From the NCBI RefSeq assembly GCF_014640195.1, contig NZ_BMGM01000001.1:1-64000 (forward strand): DNA of 64,000 nt, in the 5' to 3' direction. Source of the stretch: Psychroflexus planctonicus. Its GTDB lineage: Bacteria > Bacteroidota > Bacteroidia > Flavobacteriales > Flavobacteriaceae. The stretch's first letter is position 1. Each line of letters begins with the position of its first letter. Both the position numbers and the translations under genes were made by a program. Shown piece after piece: positions 9,053 to 19,600 of the stretch. Under the pieces are notes generated by a model. That model did no database searches and was not told where the DNA came from. It worked only from the letters and a program-made list of their open reading frames with translations.

Positions 9053-10051
9053 TTATTCGTCAAAAGCCAAGATATCTTTGGAATTGAAGCCGATTTTCAA
9101 TTCGTCTCCCAAAACAGCTTCATTGGTAACTACGCTCAGGTTTTCGCCATTGTCGAGTTTCAAAAGCAACTGCGAATGCGTTCCTAAGAAAGTTCGTTTT
9201 ACAATTTGAGCCGTGGTTACATATTCACAATCGGATGCATTGATGGTAATGTTTTCGTTCCGAATGGCATGACAACAATCTTCTTTAAGTGGACATCGAA
9301 AGGCATTTTTCAAGCCTTTATTCAATTGAACGGTGTTCCCAAACAAAGAAGCCACATAAATGGATTGCGGCTTGTGGTACAATCTTGAAGCTTCATCTTT
9401 TTGTACTAATTTTCCGTTTTGTAAAATCAAAATTTCATCGGCAACCGCCAAGGCATCTTGTGTATCGTGCGTAACAAAAATTGCTGTTACGCCTGTTTTT
9501 TTGATGATGTTGAAGACTTCGTTTCGCAATTGGTTGCGCATCATGGCATCCAAATTACTAAAAGGTTCGTCTAAAATTAACAAGGAAGGTTCGGGAGCTA
9601 AAGCGCGCGCCAAAGCTACACGCTGCTGCTGACCGCCAGACAATTCGTGCGCATAGCGCTCTTTGTAAGTACTTAAGCCGACCAATTCCAAAACTACTTC
9701 TGCTCGTTGTTTTTTGTCTTTGCGTTTAGCCAAGCCATAAATGATGTTTTCCAACACATTTAAATGCGGAAACAAGGCATATTCTTGAAAAACCATTCCT
9801 ACATTTCGCTTTTCGGGAACCATCACTTTTTTGATGGAAGAAACTTCCTTACCGCTGATGATGATGTTTCCTTGGTCGGGATTTTCTAAGCCTGCAATCA
9901 AACGGATTAAGGTAGTTTTTCCACTTCCACTTTCGCCGACTACCGCGCAAATATCACCTTGATTTACAAAGAAATCAACTTGATCTATGGCTTTTGTTTT
10001 CCCGCCGTCAAAGCTTTTGGAAAGATTATTTATTTCAAGAATTTTATTCAT
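9053..10051 (-). CDS. Fe3+-type ABC transporter ATP-binding protein
   Basis: A 332-aa ATPase of the CUT/FbpC-PotA class. Walker A is GESGSGKTT (about residues 37-45), the signature LSGGQQQR, Walker B LLILDEPF, and the switch His lies in FVTHD. The C-terminal 100 residues form a TOBE-like domain. A Cys-containing CPLKEDCCH segment (about residues 248-256) lies in that domain; such segments occur in some iron importer ATPases and may be redox-sensitive. It overlaps the permease by 8 bp and completes an importer operon of binding protein, permease and ATPase, transcribed leftwards. Confidence 0.92.
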   Translation of the reverse strand: MNKILEINNLSKSFDGGKTKAIDQVDFFVNQGDICAVVGESGSGKTTLIRLIAGLENPDQGNIIISGKEVSSIKKVMVPEKRNVGMVFQEYALFPHLNVLENIIYGLAKRKDKKQRAEVVLELVGLSTYKERYAHELSGGQQQRVALARALAPEPSLLILDEPFSNLDAMMRNQLRNEVFNIIKKTGVTAIFVTHDTQDALAVADEILILQNGKLVQKDEASRLYHKPQSIYVASLFGNTVQLNKGLKNAFRCPLKEDCCHAIRNENITINASDCEYVTTAQIVKRTFLGTHSQLLLKLDNGENLSVVTNEAVLGDELKIGFNSKDILAFDE

Positions 10052-11699
10052 TTTTCAAAAGTAATTTATTCAAAAAAACTACGGGAATTAAAGCTGTTAA
10101 TATAATAAAAAGCGATGGAATTGCCGCATGCATTACCATTTCGTCGCTAGCAAATTCATAAGCTTTTACCGCCAAGGTGTTGATGTGATAAGGTTTCAAA
10201 ATCAAAGTTAAAGGCAATTCCTTTAAGGTGTCGATAAAAACGAGGATGAAAGCACTTAACATTCCTGCGCGAATCAATGGAAATTCAATTTTTATGAAGG
10301 TCTTGAAATTCCCCATTCCCAAAATTTTAGATGAATCTGGAATGGAATCACTCACCTTAAGTGAAGACGATTCCAAAGGTTGATAAGCCACTGCCAAAAA
10401 CCGAACCACGTAAGCGTAAACCAACGCGATAAGTGTTCCGTTGATCACAAATTGAGTGGCAAAGCCTTCGGTGATGAACCATTTGTCTAAAAACAAAGTG
10501 GGGATCATTACGCCGATGGCAACTACCGCACCCGGTATGGCATAGCCCAAAACACCCAATTTGGCTGCATTTTGTACCAAGGTAATTTTATTCCATTTGG
10601 AAAAATAAAGCAAAATCAATGCGAAAAAAACGGTGAAAAATGCGGTGACAAAAGCAATCCCAAAACTTTGCAAGGACAACCAAAACAAGGATTGATTCAT
10701 TACTTTATCTACGGTTTTGTATGCCCAAATCAGTAACTGCAAAACTGGAATAAAAAAGCCCAACACCACAGGAATAATAACCACCAATGAAATGATGAAT
10801 TGTTGAAATTTGGGTAAAACAATGCGTTTGTTGGTCTTGGTATTCGTCGATTTTACCGAAGAATATTGAATTTTCCTACGCTGCCATTTTTCAATTAAAA
10901 TAAGTCCGAAGACCAAAATGAGCAGCAATGCTGATAAATAAATGGCGGTTTCAGGTTCTTCTAACGAAAACCAAGAGCGGAAAATTCCTGTGGTAAAGGT
11001 GTTTACTCCAAAATACTGCGCAGCGCCGTAATCGTTGAGCACTTCCATAATTACCAATACCAATCCGGCAACAATGGCGGGTCTGGCTAAAGGCAAAATC
11101 AGTTTTACAAAAGATTTGCGTTCACTTACACCGAGTAAGCGAGAAGCTTCTAACAAATTGACCGCCTGGTTTAGAAAAAAAGCCCTAGAACTCACGTATA
11201 CATAAGGAAACAAAGAAATGCTTAACACAAATGCCAATCCGAATACATTCATAATATCGAACTTGGCTTGGGTTACGCCAAAGACTTCCATAAAAATGGA
11301 ATACACTCCACCATAATCTAGAAAACCAGCATAGGCATAAGCCACGATGTAACTAGGTATCGCTAATGGAATGATGAGCAACCATTCCAAAACTTTCCGC
11401 AAAGGAAAATGATAACGCGTGACCAACCAAGCCGAACTCACCCCAAAAAGGATGGTCAACAAACTACATAAAAGCGCTAAGTATAGTGAGTTTTCTAAAT
11501 AACTCGGCAGTAGGTAAGTTGAAATATGCGACCAACTTTCGCCAGGTCCATCAAAGAGTTTTACGCTGATGGTAAGCACCGGAACAGCTATCAACAATAA
11601 AATAAACAAGGTGGCAATGGACCACCTGTTTATATCGCGTTTTAGCTTAAAAAACGAATCTAAAAATGAATTGATATTCCTATTTCCAGCCTGCTTCAT
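10044..11699 (-). CDS. Fe3+-type ABC transporter permease (fused two-half, FbpB-like)
   Basis: A 551-aa inner-membrane permease with about 12 hydrophobic segments, in two homologous halves. Each half carries an EAA-type loop (EASRLLGVSERKSFVKLILP and SKILGMGNFKTFIKIEFPL) that docks the ATPase. This duplicated form is characteristic of FbpB/ThiP-like importers. The true start is ATG at 11699; a TTG codon just before it is unlikely. It overlaps the binding-protein gene by 20 bp and the ATPase gene by 8 bp, so the operon is translationally tight. Confidence 0.92.
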   Translation of the reverse strand: MKQAGNRNINSFLDSFFKLKRDINRWSIATLFILLLIAVPVLTISVKLFDGPGESWSHISTYLLPSYLENSLYLALLCSLLTILFGVSSAWLVTRYHFPLRKVLEWLLIIPLAIPSYIVAYAYAGFLDYGGVYSIFMEVFGVTQAKFDIMNVFGLAFVLSISLFPYVYVSSRAFFLNQAVNLLEASRLLGVSERKSFVKLILPLARPAIVAGLVLVIMEVLNDYGAAQYFGVNTFTTGIFRSWFSLEEPETAIYLSALLLILVFGLILIEKWQRRKIQYSSVKSTNTKTNKRIVLPKFQQFIISLVVIIPVVLGFFIPVLQLLIWAYKTVDKVMNQSLFWLSLQSFGIAFVTAFFTVFFALILLYFSKWNKITLVQNAAKLGVLGYAIPGAVVAIGVMIPTLFLDKWFITEGFATQFVINGTLIALVYAYVVRFLAVAYQPLESSSLKVSDSIPDSSKILGMGNFKTFIKIEFPLIRAGMLSAFILVFIDTLKELPLTLILKPYHINTLAVKAYEFASDEMVMHAAIPSLFIILTALIPVVFLNKLLLKNE

Positions 11700-12720
11700 C
11701 AAATAAGATTACCGCTTTCTTATTGAGTTCTCCCAGTTTGCTCAAATTTAATGTGTCTTCTTTAAAGCTTCCCCAAGATTGTAAAATAGGAGCATTTTCA
11801 ACATTGGGATTTACGGGATATTCGTAATTGGAAGAAGCAAATGTATTTTGTGCATCTTCACTTAATAAGTATTCAATAAGTTGAACAGCTGATTCTTTGT
11901 TGGGAGCATGTTTCGCAACCCCGATTCCGCTTACATTGATGTGTGTTCCTCGATCATCTTGATTGGGGAAAAACACCGCTACTTTTTCGGCTGCATCCAA
12001 TTCGGTTTGATCCTCGGAGTTGAGCATTTTCCCGATGTAATAGGTGTTTACAATGGCTAAATCGGCTTCGCCACCTGCAACTGCTTTTACTTGGTCGCGA
12101 TCGTTTCCTTTTGGCGTTCTTGCCATGTTATTTACCATACCTTTGGCCCACATTTTAGCTGCTTCTTCACCATCATTAGCAATGATAGAAGCCATTAAAG
12201 ATTGGTTGTAAATGTTAGAAGAACTTCGTACTACAATTTTGTTTTCCCATTGTTCATCTACTAAATTTTCATAAGAAGACAATTCCAAAGGATCAACTCT
12301 ATCTTTTGCATAAACAATAACTCTTGCTCTTTTGGTTAAAGCAAACCAATGATTGTCTTCATCTTTTAAATGAGATGGCAAGATGGAATCGATTACCGAA
12401 TTTGAAATCGGTTGCAACAAATCCTTTTCTTTCGCTCGGTGCAATCTGCCTGCATCAACAGTAATTAAAACATCTGCTGGAGATTGCTCGCCTTCCAACA
12501 CCATTTTTTGAATCAACTCATCTGCACTGGCGTTGATTACATTTACTTTGATGCCCGATTTCTTTTCAAATGCTTCAAACAAAGCTTGGTCAGATTCGTA
12601 ATGACGGTGTGTGTAAACATTAATTTCTTCAGAAGTGGTTTTTTCTTCATTTGATTTATTGTCGTTTTTACAAGAAAACAAAACAACTGCTAACAATAAT
12701 ATGTATAAGGGATTTTTCAT
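11680..12720 (-). CDS. Fe3+-type ABC transporter substrate-binding lipoprotein
   Basis: A 346-aa periplasmic-binding lipoprotein. The N-terminus MKNPLYILLLAVVLFSC is a lipoprotein signal with Cys at the lipobox, so the start is ATG at 12720 rather than 21 bases upstream. The mature part resembles FutA/FbpA ferric-binding proteins: INVYTHRHYESDQALFEAFE at the start, VLITVDAGRLHRAKEKDLLQP, IVNTYYIGKM with the paired Tyr typical of iron coordination, and a C-terminal SAVQLIEYLLS helix. It most likely captures Fe3+ released in the periplasm. First gene of the importer operon. Confidence 0.9.
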   Translation of the reverse strand: MKNPLYILLLAVVLFSCKNDNKSNEEKTTSEEINVYTHRHYESDQALFEAFEKKSGIKVNVINASADELIQKMVLEGEQSPADVLITVDAGRLHRAKEKDLLQPISNSVIDSILPSHLKDEDNHWFALTKRARVIVYAKDRVDPLELSSYENLVDEQWENKIVVRSSSNIYNQSLMASIIANDGEEAAKMWAKGMVNNMARTPKGNDRDQVKAVAGGEADLAIVNTYYIGKMLNSEDQTELDAAEKVAVFFPNQDDRGTHINVSGIGVAKHAPNKESAVQLIEYLLSEDAQNTFASSNYEYPVNPNVENAPILQSWGSFKEDTLNLSKLGELNKKAVILFDEAGWK

Positions 12721-12798
12721 GAGTAATATTTTTGTTGGCAAATATAAGGGATTTAAGCTTATTTAGATTGATTTTTAATAAACAATTCCGTGATTAAA

Positions 12799-13137
12799 TT
12801 ATTGTAAACTCAAATACAAAATATATGCATTTACCAATAGAAAGATAAACGATGGTAAGCTTTGCAAAAATGGGTCTTTGATGACTAATCGTGTTCCAAA
12901 ACCCAACAACATGAGCAAACTCAAGCCGGCAGCAGCGATGATTAATATAGGATGAAAAAACAAGCCAACTAACAAACCTATAGCGCCAATAATTTCGAGA
13001 CTACCCGTTAAGACTCGAAATTTAGCTAAGCCATAGCGTTCAAATTCTGCTTTCATGGCTTCTGTGGTTAGCGATCGAAAGCCATACATTAAAAATGATA
13101 CGGCAGAAAATAAAACTAAAGCTTGGAGTAAAGTCAT
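12799..13137 (-). CDS. DoxX family membrane protein
   Basis: A 112-aa protein of four hydrophobic helices with the DoxX-like pattern: LTGSLEIIGAIGLLVGLFF and a closing membrane segment LPSFIFLLVNAYILYLSL. The family spans the inner membrane; molecular functions are poorly defined, though several members relate to redox or oxidative stress. It is monocistronic, divergent from the phzF-like gene. Confidence 0.8.
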   Translation of the reverse strand: MTLLQALVLFSAVSFLMYGFRSLTTEAMKAEFERYGLAKFRVLTGSLEIIGAIGLLVGLFFHPILIIAAAGLSLLMLLGFGTRLVIKDPFLQSLPSFIFLLVNAYILYLSLQ

Positions 13138-13253
13138 GTTTTTGGTTCAAAGAAAATGATAAATAGTTAGGTGCGACTTTTATTTATGGAAAGTTTTGGA
13201 TTCGAAATGTGAAGTTTAATTGAATATTCAATAACTTTATCTAAAATGAAAAA

Positions 13254-14036
13254 ATGAAGTTAGTACTTTATCAAATCGATGCGTTTACCCAAACTGTTTT
13301 TGGAGGGAATCCAGCAGCTGTGATTCCTTTAGATAAGTGGCTTGATGATGCTGTTTTGCGACAAATAGCAACCGAAAACAATTTATCTGAAACTGCTTTT
13401 TTTGTGATAAACAATGAAGTTGTAGAGTTGCGATGGTTCACTCCTGTTGCCGAAGTAAACTTATGTGGTCATGCCACTTTAGCAACGGCTTTTGTACTGT
13501 TTGAAGAACTTCATTTTGAAAGAGATCTCATTCAATTTTCAACAAAAAGTGGCATTTTGGAAGTGCATAAAAAAGAAAATGCTTTTCAAATGAATTTCCC
13601 TGTCGATACCATTGAAAAAATCGATGGAAGCGATTACAATAATTTGTTCGATATTCCACCGCAGGAAATTTGGAAAGGAAAAGAAGATGTATTGTTGCTA
13701 TTTCAAAGCGAAGCGGAAGTCAGCAAAATTAAACCCAATTTAGCTTTAATAGCCAATACTCCATTTCGTGGGGTAATTGCAACAGCTGTTGGTAATGAAG
13801 TAGATTTTGTATCTCGTTTTTTTACTCCACAGTTGGGGATTGATGAAGATCCTGTAACGGGTTCGTCACACACCACCTTGACTCCTTTTTGGGCGAAAAA
13901 ACTAGATCAAGTTCAATTTGAAGCAAAGCAAATTTCCAAACGCGTTGGACAATTGCATTGCCAACTCAGCGGAAACCGAGTGCACATTGCAGGAAATGCA
14001 ATACGTTATTTAAAAGGAGAAATTACCATTAATTAG
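13254..14036 (+). CDS. PhzF family isomerase/epimerase
   Basis: A 260-aa PhzF-type protein. The family signatures are QIDAFTQTVFGGNPAAV at the N-terminus, the catalytic Glu in NNLSETAF (about residue 46), the GHATLATAFVLF loop, and DEDPVTGSSHTTL near residues 200-212. The family isomerises small cyclic or enolic acids; only a few members make phenazine. With no phenazine genes nearby, the substrate cannot be named. It is followed after 34 bp by a DUF2007 gene in the same direction. Confidence 0.9.
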   Translation: MKLVLYQIDAFTQTVFGGNPAAVIPLDKWLDDAVLRQIATENNLSETAFFVINNEVVELRWFTPVAEVNLCGHATLATAFVLFEELHFERDLIQFSTKSGILEVHKKENAFQMNFPVDTIEKIDGSDYNNLFDIPPQEIWKGKEDVLLLFQSEAEVSKIKPNLALIANTPFRGVIATAVGNEVDFVSRFFTPQLGIDEDPVTGSSHTTLTPFWAKKLDQVQFEAKQISKRVGQLHCQLSGNRVHIAGNAIRYLKGEITIN

Positions 14037-14070
14037 ACAAAATAATATTAACCAAAAAAACAAAAATAAT

Positions 14071-14298
14071 ATGGACAATTCAAGCTATCAAAAAGTGTAT
14101 GCTGCTGGCGAAACAGAGACGCTAGCATTAAAAGATGCTTTTAATCAAGAAGGCATTCAATTTATAGAACGAAACAATATTCAATCTGGTTTACGTGGAG
14201 GATTTTACGGTGGAGCAAAAGGAGTTGAAATTCTTGTTCAAGAAAAAGATGTTGCCGCAGCTGAAAAAATAATTGCTGAAATATTCAATGCTGAATAA
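14071..14298 (+). CDS. DUF2007-containing protein (putative signal-transducing protein)
   Basis: A 75-aa protein with the DUF2007 pattern: an N-terminal KVYAAGETETLALKDAF helix region, EGIQFIERN, and VEILVQEKDVAAAEKII with a C-terminal amphipathic helix. The fold is PII-like/ferredoxin-like and the biochemical role is unknown. It probably shares a transcript with the phzF-like gene and ends just before a strong terminator. Confidence 0.8.
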   Translation: MDNSSYQKVYAAGETETLALKDAFNQEGIQFIERNNIQSGLRGGFYGGAKGVEILVQEKDVAAAEKIIAEIFNAE

Positions 14299-14317
14299 GT
14301 GAGCTTATTTAAAAAAA

Positions 14318-14346
14318 CAAAGCCCTGTTTAGAAAACAGGGCTTTG
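14318..14346. terminator. bidirectional terminator between DUF2007 gene and rpsA
   Basis: A 13-bp perfect stem (CAAAGCCCTGTTT and complement) with a 3-base loop is flanked by an A-run on the left and TTT on the right, between convergent genes. Confidence 0.85.
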
Positions 14347-14372
14347 AAATTTAATGGGATAAAATCTAGAAA

Positions 14373-16202
14373 TTACTTTCCTTCCATTTTATCTTTTAAA
14401 GCTTGAAGTTCTGCGTTAGCATCACCAATAGTGGTTTTTTGCTGATCTTCTTTTGCTTTCTTAGCTGCATTTCGAACAATTTTTTGTTCTTCTTCTTTAT
14501 GTAAAGAAGTGTGAGATGCAACAACTCTTTTAAATTCTTTATTGAATTCAATTACAATAAATTCTGCTTCTTCACCTTTACCTAATTTACTTCCGTCTTC
14601 TTTTTCTAGATGACGAGTTGGTATAAATGCAGTAACATCTTCATTGAAATCTATGGTTGCTCCTTTGTCTACCATTTCGGTAATAGCTGCGGTATGTTTT
14701 GTACCAACAGCAAACTCAGTAGCATATTCGTCCCAAGGATTTTTCTCAGTTTGTTTGTGACCAAGGCTTAATTTTCTACCTTCTACATCCAATTCTAACA
14801 CAACTACTTCTAGATTATCTTCTACTTTACAGAATTCTGATGGATGTTTTATTTTCTTAGTCCAAGATAAATCTGAGATGTAAATCAAACCATCAATTCC
14901 TTCTTCAAGTTCAACAAAAACACCAAAGTTAGTAAAGTTTCTTACTTCACCTTTGTGAGTTGAACCAACTGGATATTTAGTTGTAATGTCTGTCCATGGG
15001 TCTGGAGTTAATTGCTTAATACCAAGTGACATTTTACGCTCTTCTCTGTCTAAAGTTAAGATTTTAGCTTTCACTTTATCTCCTACTTTTACAAAGTCTT
15101 GTGCAGAACGTAAATGTGTACTCCATGACATTTCAGAAACGTGAATTAAACCTTCAACGCCTTCTTCTACTTCAATAAACGCACCGTAATCTGCAATAAC
15201 AGTTACAACACCTTCAACAACATCTCCTTCTTTAATATTTTCATCAAGTGCTTCCCAAGGATGCTTGCTCAATTGTTTTAAACCAAGTTGAATTCTTGTT
15301 TTGTCTTCATCAAAGTCTAAAATTACCACATTTAGAGTTTGATCTAATTCAACTACTTCATTTGGATGGTTAATTCTTGACCAAGAAAGATCTGTAATGT
15401 GAACTAACCCATCTACACCTCCTAAATCTACAAACACACCATAAGAAGTAATGTTTTTAACCACACCTTCTAAAACTTGACCTTTTTCTAACTGGCCAAT
15501 AATTTCTTTTTTCTGCTCTTCGATATCTGCTTCGATGATAGCTTTATGCGATACCACAACGTTTTTGAATTCATGGTTAATTTTAACCACTTTAAATTCC
15601 ATTGTTTTACCAACATACGCATCGTAATCGCGAATTGGTCTTACATCAATTTGAGAACCTGGTAAGAAAGCTTCAATACCAAATACGTCTACAATCATAC
15701 CACCTTTAGTTCTGCATTTTACAAAACCATTTACAATAGTACCATCTGCTTGCGCATCGTTAACGCGTTCCCAAGCTTTGATTACTCGAGCTTTACGGTG
15801 AGAAAGTACCAATTGACCTTCTTCGTCTTCACGAACATCAATAAGTACATCAACTTTATCGCCAACTTTTAAGTCAGGATTGTATCTAAACTCATTTAAA
15901 GAAATAACACCTTCACTTTTCGCGTTAATGTCAATAATAGCATCTTGATCGGTTAAATTAACAACTTCTCCAGATACAACTTCATTGTTTAGTGTTTCAA
16001 CAAAGTTTTCTTCTACTAATTTTTCGAATTCAGATAATTTTTCATCTTCAACTTCTTCGATACCTTCTTCATAACGGTGCCAGTTAAAGTTAGATAAAAA
16101 TTCTTTTGGGTTTTGTTGTTGCTCAGAAGGAGTAACAACTTGAGATTTATTCTCTTTGCTATCAACTTTTTGTTGATCAGCTTGTTTAGTTTCTTCAGCC
16201 AT
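14373..16202 (-). CDS. rpsA: 30S ribosomal protein S1
   Basis: A 609-aa S1 protein with six S1/OB domains at about residues 74-140, 153-218, 238-310, 325-395, 412-482 and 497-565. Repeated hallmarks are GVFVDLGGVDGLVHITDLSW, GAFIEVEEGVEGLIHVSEMSW and GVFVELEEGIDGLIYISDLSW. The first 50 residues are a low-complexity Gln/Lys-rich extension, common in Bacteroidota. S1 binds mRNA on the small subunit and matters especially here, because Shine-Dalgarno sequences are rare in this phylum. It is monocistronic with a long leader (promoter near 16320). Confidence 0.96.
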   Translation of the reverse strand: MAEETKQADQQKVDSKENKSQVVTPSEQQQNPKEFLSNFNWHRYEEGIEEVEDEKLSEFEKLVEENFVETLNNEVVSGEVVNLTDQDAIIDINAKSEGVISLNEFRYNPDLKVGDKVDVLIDVREDEEGQLVLSHRKARVIKAWERVNDAQADGTIVNGFVKCRTKGGMIVDVFGIEAFLPGSQIDVRPIRDYDAYVGKTMEFKVVKINHEFKNVVVSHKAIIEADIEEQKKEIIGQLEKGQVLEGVVKNITSYGVFVDLGGVDGLVHITDLSWSRINHPNEVVELDQTLNVVILDFDEDKTRIQLGLKQLSKHPWEALDENIKEGDVVEGVVTVIADYGAFIEVEEGVEGLIHVSEMSWSTHLRSAQDFVKVGDKVKAKILTLDREERKMSLGIKQLTPDPWTDITTKYPVGSTHKGEVRNFTNFGVFVELEEGIDGLIYISDLSWTKKIKHPSEFCKVEDNLEVVVLELDVEGRKLSLGHKQTEKNPWDEYATEFAVGTKHTAAITEMVDKGATIDFNEDVTAFIPTRHLEKEDGSKLGKGEEAEFIVIEFNKEFKRVVASHTSLHKEEEQKIVRNAAKKAKEDQQKTTIGDANAELQALKDKMEGK

Positions 16203-16624
16203 TGAAGATTAATTTTTGTATTCTACACATACTAGAAAAATTAAGCATTTATGCATAGAAGATGTTTAAATTCTATTTAATTGACCTTCAAGCTTTTCCT
16301 ATTTGCACTTTAAGGATTGCAAAAGTAATTCTTTTTACACAAATAGACAATTCTAAAAAACAATAATTTTAATCAATTCATTTTCTTATTATTAAACAAA
16401 TTTACAAAAGTTTAACCTAGCTTTGCTTTTTAAGAAGCCTACTGTTTAATTTTTGTAAATTAAATACTACGATTTTTAACACACCATGACACCTATACAA
16501 AACATTACCAAAACTTTAGGCTATAAAAATTTAGTGTTTAACAAATTTAATTTATCAATATTTTTTATTAATTTGCATTGCTATTTACTATTATAAATAA
16601 TTAAGTTATATCTTTTTATAAATT
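16203..16624. other. intergenic region between rpsA and the giant adhesin
   Basis: A divergent, very AT-rich spacer with no coding frame. It holds the rpsA promoter (16320-16350, leftward). On the plus strand a TTAATTTGC box near 16567-16575 may be the adhesin -7 region, about 50 bp before its ATG. The stretch 16430-16560 has no recognised element. Confidence 0.5.
16320..16350 (-). promoter_or_regulatory. promoter of rpsA
   Basis: On the minus strand TACTTTTG (16327 to 16320) is an exact -7 match, with TTG 20 bases upstream (16350 to 16348). Transcription would begin near 16313, giving a leader of about 110 bases that could host S1 autoregulation. Confidence 0.6.
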
Positions 16625-19600
16625 ATGAAAAATTATCATTCATATTTATTTTTCATTTTCCTTCTTTTTTACATGGGCTTTCAAGCAGGCTCTTTTGCTC
16701 AATCGCCTTTAGATAATTTTTTAGAAACCTTAAGCAGCAATGCTGTTATTGAAGGTAGAGTATATTTAGATACTAACGGAAACGGAACGCAAGATAATAA
16801 TGAAAATGGAATAGAGAATGTTACCATGCTTATTATCAATAATAATAACACTGGTCAATTTGCCACAACTAATGCAGATGGAGATTGGTCTATTACGGTT
16901 ATACCCGGGTTAACACAAGTTTTTGCAGCAACCAATAGCTTACCAAACGGAGTAATACAAACGGAAGGTACTAACCCTACCATTCTTAATGTACCTGATG
17001 TAAGCGATGAACCAGACGCAGAACCAATAGATATTGGCAGCTACGGATTCTTTTTAGTTGGAAATTTACAAGGAAATTTATATCTCGATGTAAATGGAAA
17101 TGGAACGCAAGATGATGGAGAGTCTGGAATTGAAGATGTTGAAATATTCCTCACTGATCAATTTGGAAACGTTCAAACCGTTCTCACTAATGAAGTTGGC
17201 GAATGGGAATTTCAAATCGGTGCAGGAGAAGTTATTTCAGAAATTAATCAAAATCACCCCAACTTTCCAACAGGTGCTTTCCAAACCGAAGGAACAGACC
17301 CAACAACAACAATTATTGAGCCCGGAGAAACCGTTTTCTCTGAAGACGATGGTTTTTTTGAAGCAGGAATCATCGAAGGAACTCTCTACCTAGATAGTAA
17401 TGGAAATGGAACACAAGATGCAGGTGAGCCAGGAATTGCAAATGTAGAAGTTGAAGTTGAAACCAGCTTAAACACAACCATTACATTAACTACAGATACA
17501 GATGGAAATTGGTCGGTTATGACTGCTGTGGGTGACACAAATGTAAGTATAGACGAAACTCAAGAAAATTTTCCAATTGGCTCAACACAAACCGAAGGCA
17601 CAAACCCAACAAACTACACTATTGAAATTGGCCAAGTTTATCAGCAAGTTGACGGGTTTTATGAATCTGGAAATATACAAGGACGTGTTTATTTAGATGA
17701 AAATGCTAACGGAACACAAGATAATGGCGAAACGGGTATTCCAAATATTCCTGTTGACATTTTAAAAAGTACTGGCGAAACAGAGACCGTAATTAGCGAT
17801 ACAGAAGGTGATTGGTCCTTAGAAGTTCCAATTGGCGAAACCGTTTCTACTATCGATACATCTTCTCCTGAATTTCCTAATCTTTTTATTCAAACAGAAG
17901 GAACAAATCCTACAACAAGCAATATATTAACTAACGAAAGCATAAGTGAGTTTGATGGTTTTGCTGAAGCAGCAGAAATAAGTGGAACAGTTTACGAAGA
18001 TGCCGATGGAAACGGAAACCAAGAAGCTGGTGAAACTGGTTTACAAGGCATTGAAGTTAGCATCGAAGATCAGTTTGGAAATGTTCAGGTTGTAACAACC
18101 AATCCAGATGGTATTTGGTCTGTATTAGTTTTAGCAGGTAATGTTACGGTTGAAATAGACGAAAATCAACCCAACTTTCCAGACAATGCCATACTTACTG
18201 AAGGTAGTAATCCTTTCTCTACACTAACTGTTGGCGGTGAAACCTACACAGCAAATTATGGTTATTTTATATTAGAAGATGACACTGCAGAAATAAATGG
18301 AAATCTTTACTTAGACATTAATGGCAACGGAAACCAAGATGCCAATGAACCTGGAATACCAGACGTTGAAATTGAAATAATAGATGCAACTAATGCCACA
18401 AATATAACTGAAACTGACGAAAACGGAAACTTTACTGCAATTGTAACGGGCGGACCTACAGGAGTTATTACATATACCATTAATGAAAACGATCCTGATT
18501 TTCCAATTGGAGCAATACAAACTGAAGGAACAAACCCGACTAGTGTTGTTGTTTCAGAAGGTATTTCTAATTTTGTTGGTGACAATGGATATTTTGTGCC
18601 TGACCAAAATACAGATGCATCTCTAGATGCAAGCGTTTATGAAGATGCTAATGGAAATGGAACACAAGATAATGGTGAAACTGGAATACCTAATACCGAT
18701 GTTATTATTACCGATAGCTTTGGAAATTCTCAAACAGTAGTAACCGATGCAAATGGGAATTTTACAGCCACAGTTACAGCTGGAAATGTAACTTATGAAA
18801 TAGACGAAAACGATACTGATTTCCCAACAGGAGCTATACAAACAGAAGGAACAAACCCAACTACTATATTTGCTCAACCAAACCAAAATAACTTTGGAGG
18901 CAATAATGGTTATTTTGTACCAGACCAAAATTCAACTGGCACCTTAGACGCTCATTTATATTTCGATGAAAACGGAGATGGAATACAACAAGCAACCGAA
19001 GCAGATATGCCTAATGTTGATGTAGAAATCACAGATGTCTTTGGAAATTCTCAAACTCTTCAAACCAATGCTAACGGAGATTTTTCAGCAAATGTGGTTG
19101 CAGGGAATGTAACTTACAACATCAATGAAAACGACCCTGATTTTCCAACGGGAGCAATTCAAACAGAAGGAACAAACCCAACTACGGTTTTTATAAACCC
19201 CGACCAAACCACATTTGGCGGAAACAATGGTTTCTTTTCTCCTGACCTAGAACTAGAAGCTACACTATCCGCGCATTTATACATTGATGAAAATGGAAAT
19301 GCTACACAACAAGCATCTGAACCAAACTTACCAAATGTAGAAGTTACTATAACAGATTCATTTGGAAATGAACAGACTGTAAACACAGATGCAAATGGTG
19401 ATTTTTCAGCAACGGTAGTCGCTGGAAGCGTGACATACCAAATCAACGAAGATGATCCTGATTTCCCTGTGGCTGCAATTCAAACCGAAGGTACCAATCC
19501 TACTACATTATTCATTGTGCCCAACACAGATGCATTTGGCGGAAATAATGGTTTTTTTGTCCCAGACTCTAACGAACAAGGCAACCTAACCGCTCACCTT